From NCBI RefSeq assembly GCF_020524035.2, contig NZ_CP129013.1:1-64000 (forward strand): a stretch of 64,000 bases of DNA, read 5' to 3'. A program made the position numbers and the translations under genes. Shown here one piece after another: positions 58,824 to 64,000 of this stretch. This DNA is from Bacillus carboniphilus (GTDB lineage Bacteria; Bacillota; Bacilli; Bacillales; JAIVKR01). Each line of letters begins with the position of its first letter. The stretch's first letter is position 1. The notes beneath the pieces were generated by a model. The model did not search any database, was not told the origin of the DNA, and saw nothing but the letters and a program-made list of their open reading frames with translations.

Positions 58824-58868
58824 AAAACCCAAAAATGCTGTTATATCGACATTTTTGGGTTTTTAATT
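58824..58868. terminator. Bidirectional terminator
   Basis: Perfect arms AAAAACCCAAAAATG and CATTTTTGGGTTTTT between convergent genes. Confidence 0.9.
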
Positions 58869-58870
58869 CA

Positions 58871-58900
58871 TCCTCATTTACTATGAACATGGACTTTCTG
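58871..58900 (+). repeat. 30-base dispersed repeat, copy 2
   Basis: Identical to 39625-39654; matching continues for ACAG after one mismatch. Confidence 0.7.
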
Positions 58901-58912
58901 TACAGTCCCTTA

Positions 58913-59575
58913 CTAATGAAGGGTTTTATTTGTTTGAGCGTTTGGCATTTGTGGAGTTCCTTGGGCTTTTTGGAAACCATTCACCATGTATTGCATGTCT
59001 TTTTGTGAAAGCTGTGGCACTTGATAGTAACGGTTTTTATTTTGGTAAAGGAAAATCTCGTAAGCCATCTCAATATAGTTTGGAACAAGGGCTGCTAGCA
59101 CGCGGCGAACAACAGGGTTCGTCGTTTCAACAGAAGTCATAGCTAATAGTGAAGAATTTGCTTTAATGAGCCCAAGCATATGACCGGATATGCCTCCATC
59201 CTTCACATCGGATAAAGATTGATTTGGCTTTTTAGGCTGAGTTGGCTGAACTCCATAGACGACGTCATTGCTTTCTTTCATCATATACGTAGATGTTTTT
59301 TGGTTTGGTTCTTGTCCAGTTTGAAAACATTCAACAATAATGTTGTATTGGTCTGTGATGTATTGATATTGTCTGTCTAAAATATCTAACAAAACAGAAT
59401 CTGTTACGTATTGACGGAAGATCATATACGAATCAAGAATGTTGACAATTCCAGCTAGCATTTCATGTAAGTCATACACTTCATGTCCGCCATGATTCAT
59501 TACATGCTGTTGATTTGGAATCGACGTTTGATTTCCTTGAGTTTGATTGGTTGCTTGTTTATTCATGTTCATCAA
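58913..59575 (-). CDS. CotF-like spore coat protein
   Basis: Resembles the CotF family, ferritin-like helical coat proteins. A Gln/Asn-rich head (NKQATNQTQGNQTS) is followed by LHEMLAGIVNILDSYMIFRQ, DRQYQYITDQYNIIVECFQT and, after a linker, NPVVRRVLAALVPNYIEMAY. About 220 residues. The ribosome binding site GGTGGAGG points to a start near 59572-59575 (TTG or ATG); a longer reading from ATG 59653 is in frame but has no site. Confidence 0.75.
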   Translation of the reverse strand: MMNMNKQATNQTQGNQTSIPNQQHVMNHGGHEVYDLHEMLAGIVNILDSYMIFRQYVTDSVLLDILDRQYQYITDQYNIIVECFQTGQEPNQKTSTYMMKESNDVVYGVQPTQPKKPNQSLSDVKDGGISGHMLGLIKANSSLLAMTSVETTNPVVRRVLAALVPNYIEMAYEIFLYQNKNRYYQVPQLSQKDMQYMVNGFQKAQGTPQMPNAQTNKTLH

Positions 59576-59668
59576 GATCAAGTTCCCTCCACCAAATGAA
59601 TTGTGAAGTATTCCTTCACATTCAATTAGTTTGTCTTTATTCTTACTATCCATGTAGAGAACTTTTTG

Positions 59669-60415
59669 TTATTTATTTGCAGATATAATGAAACGGTGTT
59701 GCCTCACTTCAATATATCCAGTGGATTGGATTCTTTGATCAATCATGTTTAATTCATCCATATAATCTATTGGATCAAAGTTGATAATCTGCCATGGGAT
59801 CGCCTTTAAATAATAAAGAATGGCCCCAACATCATAAAAGCGTTGTTCTGGAAACTCCTCTTTACAAAAGGTAACCGATAATCCTGCATTTTTTAGATCT
59901 TTTACTGCATTAGACAAATTCCAATTCAGATACTCTCCATTGACGGGAACACCAAACAACTTGTTAAGATCGGCACAATCGGCCCCCCCTACTTGTTGAG
60001 TGATGAATGTACCGTTATTCGTTAAAATTCTCTTTACCTCATTTACATTATAAGACTCATGACGATTAATAACTAAATCAAAGGAACTAGAAGCAAAAGG
60101 TAGGTTATGATCTCCCTGAATTTCTTTCACTTTAACACCTAAAGGCTCCAGTCTTTGTTTGGCAATTTGAACATTAGGTTTATATTGCTCAGTAGCTGCA
60201 ATCTTTTTTGGGAAAGGCTGTAGAGTACTTAGTAATTCGCCCCCACCCGTTCCCATGTCTAACATGGAATTAGATCTTTGCATATAAGGAAGCACACTAC
60301 TCCCATATGACCAAGACAGCATTTCTTCTTGCATTCTTCCACTATTTAAAAGACAAGAAAAGTCCCAACCAGAAAAATCTAAATTTGATAAGCGTACATA
60401 TTCTTTAACATCCAT
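59669..60415 (-). CDS. SAM-dependent methyltransferase (class I)
   Basis: A 248-residue methyltransferase with the SAM-binding GxGxG loop SMLDMGTGGGELLSTL, acidic residue in AATEQYKPN and motif LPFASSSFDLVINRHESYN. Similar to UbiE-like enzymes; substrate unknown. GGAGGAC precedes the ATG. It lies directly upstream of the CotF-like gene, 90 bases apart. Confidence 0.87.
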   Translation of the reverse strand: MDVKEYVRLSNLDFSGWDFSCLLNSGRMQEEMLSWSYGSSVLPYMQRSNSMLDMGTGGGELLSTLQPFPKKIAATEQYKPNVQIAKQRLEPLGVKVKEIQGDHNLPFASSSFDLVINRHESYNVNEVKRILTNNGTFITQQVGGADCADLNKLFGVPVNGEYLNWNLSNAVKDLKNAGLSVTFCKEEFPEQRFYDVGAILYYLKAIPWQIINFDPIDYMDELNMIDQRIQSTGYIEVRQHRFIISANK

Positions 60416-60619
60416 TATTTGTCCTCCTCATTTTTTAATTTGAATTTTTTTAAAACGAAAGGAGGACCTCTAGCGTAAGGTTGTTATGTTTCATGCTCCA
60501 TTATAAATTCACTCTTTCTCTTTTGCTTTTTAGTTAAGATTGGTTGTTTAAATTTGATATAATGATGATGAACTCTTTTTATGGAGTATATCATATAATT
60601 TTACAAAGGTGTGAAATAA

Positions 60620-61207
60620 TTGGGGAAGTTTATTTCTTGGTTACTAATTATCACGGGTGGGGTTTTATTAGCATTTGGTGGATGGAAAATATACGACACT
60701 AATCAACAGACGACCCATTCTTTAGCAGAAGCGAAAGAAATTGTTGGTAATCAATTAGAAACAACAGATGAAGAAAAAAAGGTGGAAGCTGAAAAATTCA
60801 CTCCTGGTGTAGGAGATGTCATTGGTGTTTTAGAATTACCAACGATTGATGCTGAATTGCCCATTGTTGAAGGGACAGACCCAGATGATTTAGAGAAAGG
60901 GGTCGGACATTATAAAGGGAGCTATTATCCAGATGAAACGGGACAGATCGTCTTATCAGGTCATCGTGATACCGTGTTTCGTAAGGCGGGGGATTTAAAA
61001 ATAGGCGATCAAATTAAGGTTCAAATGCCTTACGGTGAATATACGTATGAAATCTTGGATACAAAAATTGTCGATAAAGATGATACTAGCATCATTACAC
61101 TCCAAAGTGAAAAGGAAGAGTTACTAATAACAACTTGTTATCCGTTTAGTTATGTAGGAGATGCTCCGGAAAGATATATTATTTATGCCGAAAAAATAGA
61201 GGGCTAA
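60620..61207 (+). CDS. srtD: Class D sortase
   Basis: Membrane transpeptidase that anchors LPxTx proteins to the cell wall. The 195-residue protein has an N-terminal membrane helix (4-22) and the catalytic set H115 (SGHRDT), C173 (TTCYPF) and R185 (APERYI). Matches B. subtilis YhcS/SrtD, which cuts LPDTx signals. TTG start behind AAAGGTGTG. Neighbours yhcT and yhcU confirm the locus; yhcR, its B. subtilis substrate gene, is absent here, but an LPDTA protein is encoded at 37480-39123. Confidence 0.94.
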   Translation: MGKFISWLLIITGGVLLAFGGWKIYDTNQQTTHSLAEAKEIVGNQLETTDEEKKVEAEKFTPGVGDVIGVLELPTIDAELPIVEGTDPDDLEKGVGHYKGSYYPDETGQIVLSGHRDTVFRKAGDLKIGDQIKVQMPYGEYTYEILDTKIVDKDDTSIITLQSEKEELLITTCYPFSYVGDAPERYIIYAEKIEG

Positions 61208-61229
61208 ATTCTAGTCCTCTATTCTTTTT
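61198..61229. terminator. Bidirectional terminator
   Basis: Arms AGAGGGCTA and TAGTCCTCT (with a GU pair) between srtD and the convergent yhcT. Confidence 0.7.
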
Positions 61230-62119
61230 AAATCATCAGGTACAGGAGTATTTATAATTAATTTTTGCTTTGTAATCGGGTGAACGAATTCAATTTTATA
61301 AGCGTGAAGAGCTTGTCTACTTATTCGTTCTGTTCCTCCTCCATATAAAGTATCGCCCATGATAGGATAACCAATATGACTTAAATGAACGCGAATTTGA
61401 TGTGTTCTTCCAGTGTCAAGCTGTAAGTTTACTATTGAAAAATGCCTCTTATCATTGTACTTGTATAGCTCATAATGAGTAACGGCTTTTTGCCCATTTT
61501 TAGATACGCGTTGTCTGTTGGAAGAATAACGATCTTTTCCGATCGGTTCGTTAATAGTCCCTTTAATTGGCGAAATCTTTCCATTTACATAAGCTGTATA
61601 CGTCCGTTTAATTTTTCTTTCCGTTAACATTTGGTCCAAAAGCTGATGACAGTATGCGTGTTTAGCGAAAAGGATGGCTCCTGATGTGTTTTCATCTAAA
61701 CGGTGGATATGACGGACTTTTCTCTTTAACCCCTTATGTTGGTAATAAAAAGAAACTGCATTGGCTAACGTATCCTTTTCGTCAGGATGATTTGGATGTG
61801 TTTTTATATAAGCGGGTTTATTAATAATGATAAGGTGTTCATCTTCAAATAACACATCAATCTTTTTATCGTAAGGCTCTAATTCACTTTCTTCTTCTTC
61901 TATTATTTCGATGGATACCTTGTCTCCTTTTTTTAGGGGCTTTCCCCAATTTGGGAGAGAACCATTTAAAAACACTTTCTTCTCAATACGCCATTGATAG
62001 GCCAGTTTTTTTGAAACTTTTAATTTCTTCTTGAGAGCGTCTTGTACAAGTAAACCTTCCCAGTCTTCGGGAGTGAAAAACTCCATTCGATCAGTATTTT
62101 TTATCAAATTGATCACCAT
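61211..62119 (-). CDS. yhcT: RluA-family RNA pseudouridine synthase YhcT
   Basis: Converts uridine to pseudouridine in rRNA or tRNA. The 302-residue product has the catalytic aspartate in HRLDENTSGAILFAK, then LDTGRTHQIRVHLSHIGYPI and GDTLYGG, all family hallmarks. An S4-like segment lies near residues 27-75. Convergent with srtD and divergent from yhcU, as in B. subtilis. Exact target base unknown. An internal ATG at codon 12 (MEFFTPEDWEG) is an alternative start. Confidence 0.92.
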   Translation of the reverse strand: MVINLIKNTDRMEFFTPEDWEGLLVQDALKKKLKVSKKLAYQWRIEKKVFLNGSLPNWGKPLKKGDKVSIEIIEEEESELEPYDKKIDVLFEDEHLIIINKPAYIKTHPNHPDEKDTLANAVSFYYQHKGLKRKVRHIHRLDENTSGAILFAKHAYCHQLLDQMLTERKIKRTYTAYVNGKISPIKGTINEPIGKDRYSSNRQRVSKNGQKAVTHYELYKYNDKRHFSIVNLQLDTGRTHQIRVHLSHIGYPIMGDTLYGGGTERISRQALHAYKIEFVHPITKQKLIINTPVPDDLKRIED

Positions 62120-62239
62120 AATTTCTTCAATTTTCTTTAACTCATGAATCTATTCTATTATATGAAACACTTACCTGTAAAATTTGAATAAAACGTATGC
62201 TATTGTATGAATGAATGAGAAAAAAGGGTGGTTATAAAA

Positions 62240-62605
62240 ATGAAAATAGTTGTTTCTTCTACTGAAGAACAAGAGAAGTATATGGATGAATTAGTCGGTA
62301 AAATGTATAAAGAAGTGTTTCCAAAATTTTTTTCAGAAGAAAAGATTGAACAGTTCAAAAACATGGAAATATTGATTCCAACCGATCAAGATCGATATCA
62401 TAATAGTACATTGCAAGATTGTTTTCATATTATTTCTTCGTTACAAGCGTTGTTGGCTATTATTGAAGATAATAACCCATTACAATATAAAGAGAAGTTT
62501 GACCAGAACGTGAAAAAGTTACAAGAGTACGGTTATCAATTTCCGTTATCCATTAACGAAATAGTCTCTATAAATGAAGGTTCGATAAAAACATCTTGTC
62601 ATTAA
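62240..62605 (+). CDS. yhcU: YhcU family protein (DUF5365)
   Basis: A 121-residue acidic cytosolic protein matching YhcU by position and pattern (STEEQEKYMDELVGKMYKEV, FKNMEILIPTDQDRYHNSTL, LQALLAIIEDN). Function unknown. AAAGGGTGG precedes the ATG at 62240. A hairpin terminator follows. Confidence 0.82.
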   Translation: MKIVVSSTEEQEKYMDELVGKMYKEVFPKFFSEEKIEQFKNMEILIPTDQDRYHNSTLQDCFHIISSLQALLAIIEDNNPLQYKEKFDQNVKKLQEYGYQFPLSINEIVSINEGSIKTSCH

Positions 62606-62613
62606 AAATGGTG

Positions 62614-62640
62614 AGGACTTCTTTGCTTGAGAAGTCCTTT
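62614..62640 (+). terminator. Terminator of yhcU
   Basis: Stem AGGACTTCT/AGAAGTCCT then TTTCT. Confidence 0.82.
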
Positions 62641-62647
62641 CTATTGT

Positions 62648-62694
62648 TATAATAGATAGAGAAAGTATTTGGTGAAAAGGCGCAATCGATTGCA
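62648..62694 (+). promoter_or_regulatory. Promoter -10 and cre site of the glucosidase gene
   Basis: TATAAT at 62648-62653 is a clear -10; no good -35. CGCAATCGATTGCA at 62681-62694 matches the cre consensus TGNAANCGNTTNCA with one mismatch, about 30 bases downstream, implying CcpA repression. Confidence 0.6.
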
Positions 62695-62712
62695 TATAGG
62701 GGAGGGCTATTT

Positions 62713-64000
62713 ATGAAATCAAACTGGTGGAAAGACGCTGTCGTTTATCAAATTTATCCACGAAGCTTTAACGATTCAAATGGAGATGGGATTGGTGATC
62801 TTCAAGGAATTATCGAGAAACTGAATTACATAAAGAAACTCGGTGTAGACATTATTTGGCTATCTCCTGTTTATGAATCTCCGAATGATGACAATGGTTA
62901 TGATATTAGTGATTATCGGAAGATTATGAATGAATTTGGTACTATGCGAGATTGGGAAGAGATGCTAGCTGAAATTCATAAAAGAGACATGAAACTAATG
63001 ATGGATCTTGTCGTCAATCATACGTCAGATGAGCATCACTGGTTTCAAGAAGCAAGAAAAAGTAAAGACAATCCTTACCGAGACTATTATATTTGGAGGC
63101 CAGGGAAAGAGGGGAGAGAACCGAACAATTGGGAATCGGTTTTTGGTGGATCAGTTTGGCAATATGATTCGCTAACAAGTGAATACTATTTACATATCTT
63201 CTCGAGAAAACAACCTGATTTGAATTGGGAAAACGAAAAGGTTAGACAAGAGGTTTATGAAATGATGAAGTTTTGGTTAGATAAAGGTGTCAATGGGTTT
63301 AGAATGGATGTCATCAATTTTATTTCAAAAATTGAAGGATTACCAGATGCACCGAATCCAGAAAACAAACAGTATGTTTCTGGAGAGAAGTTTTTTATCA
63401 ATGGACCGAAAATTCACGATTATTTACAAGAGTTACACAAAGAAGTATTAGCTAACTATGAAGTTGTAACAGTAGGAGAAATGCCCGGTGCGACAGTTGA
63501 AGATGCTTTGCTTTATACAGCAGAGGACCGAAAGGAAGTCGATATGATCTTTACTTTCGAACATATGGATTTAGATAAACAGAAAGATGGAAGTAAATGG
63601 GATATCAAACCATTAAAGCTTACTGATCTAAAAGAAAATTTATCAAAATGGCAAAAGGGGTTGCAAAATAAAGGTTGGAACAGTCTATATTGGAATAACC
63701 ATGACCAACCAAGGGTTGTTTCTCGGTTTGGTAATGACAAGGAATACCGCATGGAATCGGCGAAGATGCTTGCCACTTGCCTTCATATGATGAAGGGTAC
63801 ACCTTATATTTATCAAGGTGAAGAAATCGGCATGACGAATGTGGCGTTTCATTCGATTGATGAGTACAAAGATATTGAGACCTTGAATATGTATAACGAA
63901 GCTGTACGAATAAATCATCCTCAACAAGTCATGGAATCTATTTATGCCAAAGGAAGAGATAATGCAAGAACGCCTATGCAATGGGATGATAGCAAAAATG
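62713..64000 (+). CDS. malL: Oligo-1,6-glucosidase / alpha-glucosidase (GH13_31), 3' end outside the window
   Basis: Cytosolic enzyme releasing glucose from isomalto- and malto-oligosaccharides. The first 429 residues are present, starting MKSNWWKDAVVYQIYPRSFN; family members have about 560. Catalytic residues are D199 (GFRMD), E256 (TVGEMPG) and D331 (NNHDQP). V200 after the nucleophile is the residue typical of alpha-1,6 specificity. GGGGAGGG precedes the ATG and a cre site lies upstream. It probably processes oligosaccharides released by the secreted amylase at 30.3 kb. Confidence 0.92.
   Translation, partial: MKSNWWKDAVVYQIYPRSFNDSNGDGIGDLQGIIEKLNYIKKLGVDIIWLSPVYESPNDDNGYDISDYRKIMNEFGTMRDWEEMLAEIHKRDMKLMMDLVVNHTSDEHHWFQEARKSKDNPYRDYYIWRPGKEGREPNNWESVFGGSVWQYDSLTSEYYLHIFSRKQPDLNWENEKVRQEVYEMMKFWLDKGVNGFRMDVINFISKIEGLPDAPNPENKQYVSGEKFFINGPKIHDYLQELHKEVLANYEVVTVGEMPGATVEDALLYTAEDRKEVDMIFTFEHMDLDKQKDGSKWDIKPLKLTDLKENLSKWQKGLQNKGWNSLYWNNHDQPRVVSRFGNDKEYRMESAKMLATCLHMMKGTPYIYQGEEIGMTNVAFHSIDEYKDIETLNMYNEAVRINHPQQVMESIYAKGRDNARTPMQWDDSKN

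Overview
The window looks like chromosomal DNA of an AT-rich, endospore-forming member of the Bacillaceae. Evidence is a Bacillus-type rRNA operon followed by a 16-tRNA cluster in the order known from B. subtilis trnD, and B. subtilis-like neighbourhoods: bcp/perR/ygzB/ygxA before the rRNA operon, queG-yhbB-trmL then prkA and yhbH, and srtD(yhcS)-yhcT-yhcU. Sporulation genes (prkA, yhbH, cotA, a CotF-like coat gene, a YjcZ-like peptide) are present. A hypB/hypA locus under a near-ideal FNR box suggests anaerobic capacity. I see no prophage, no transposase and no CRISPR array.

Layout. 0-3.4 kb: peroxide stress genes (bcp, perR with PerR and Fur-like boxes), ygzB, ygxA. 3.4-10.9 kb: rrn promoter, 16S-23S-5S and 16 tRNAs. 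11-13 kb: two unrecognised genes and a small membrane-protein gene split by a repeat element. 12.9-17.2 kb: FNR box, hypB, a large Fe-S flavoprotein (frameshifted) and hypA. 17.6-20.4 kb: a K+ transporter, small Cys-rich or spore-like proteins and a lone tRNA-Gly. 20.4-29.8 kb: B3/B4 protein divergent from queG-yhbB-trmL, a DUF4397 protein, prkA (frameshifted), a polysaccharide deacetylase and yhbH. 30.2-33.5 kb: a secreted multimodular alpha-amylase with two cre sites upstream. 33.5-39.5 kb (minus strand): a cobalamin-riboswitch operon encoding a sortase-anchored transcobalamin-like protein, a DUF4430 lipoprotein and an ECF transporter. 39.8-54.8 kb: murG-like, WYL regulator, cotA, MazG-like, prfC, peptidase, hydrolases and others. 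54.8-58.7 kb: a two-component system with two lipoproteins. 58.9-64 kb: CotF-like coat protein, methyltransferase, sortase D, yhcT, yhcU and the 5' part of an oligo-1,6-glucosidase running off the end.

The most interesting functional unit is the B12 locus: riboswitch, cell-wall protein with an LPDTA sorting signal, lipoprotein, EcfT, double ATPase and S component, with three of the four gene junctions tightly coupled or overlapping. It reads as a surface-to-membrane relay for capturing cobalamin, and a class D sortase that could anchor the first protein lies 21 kb away.

Two families of non-coding interspersed repeats run through the intergenic regions. One (family A) has inverted ends built on GTTCAAAAAGT, sits in the 16S-23S spacer and has split a small membrane-protein gene, which shows that it moved. 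Three otherwise conserved protein genes carry single-base frameshifts next to short homopolymers, and the 16S gene lacks two bases in a near-universal segment. These may be sequencing errors or real lesions and should be checked together.
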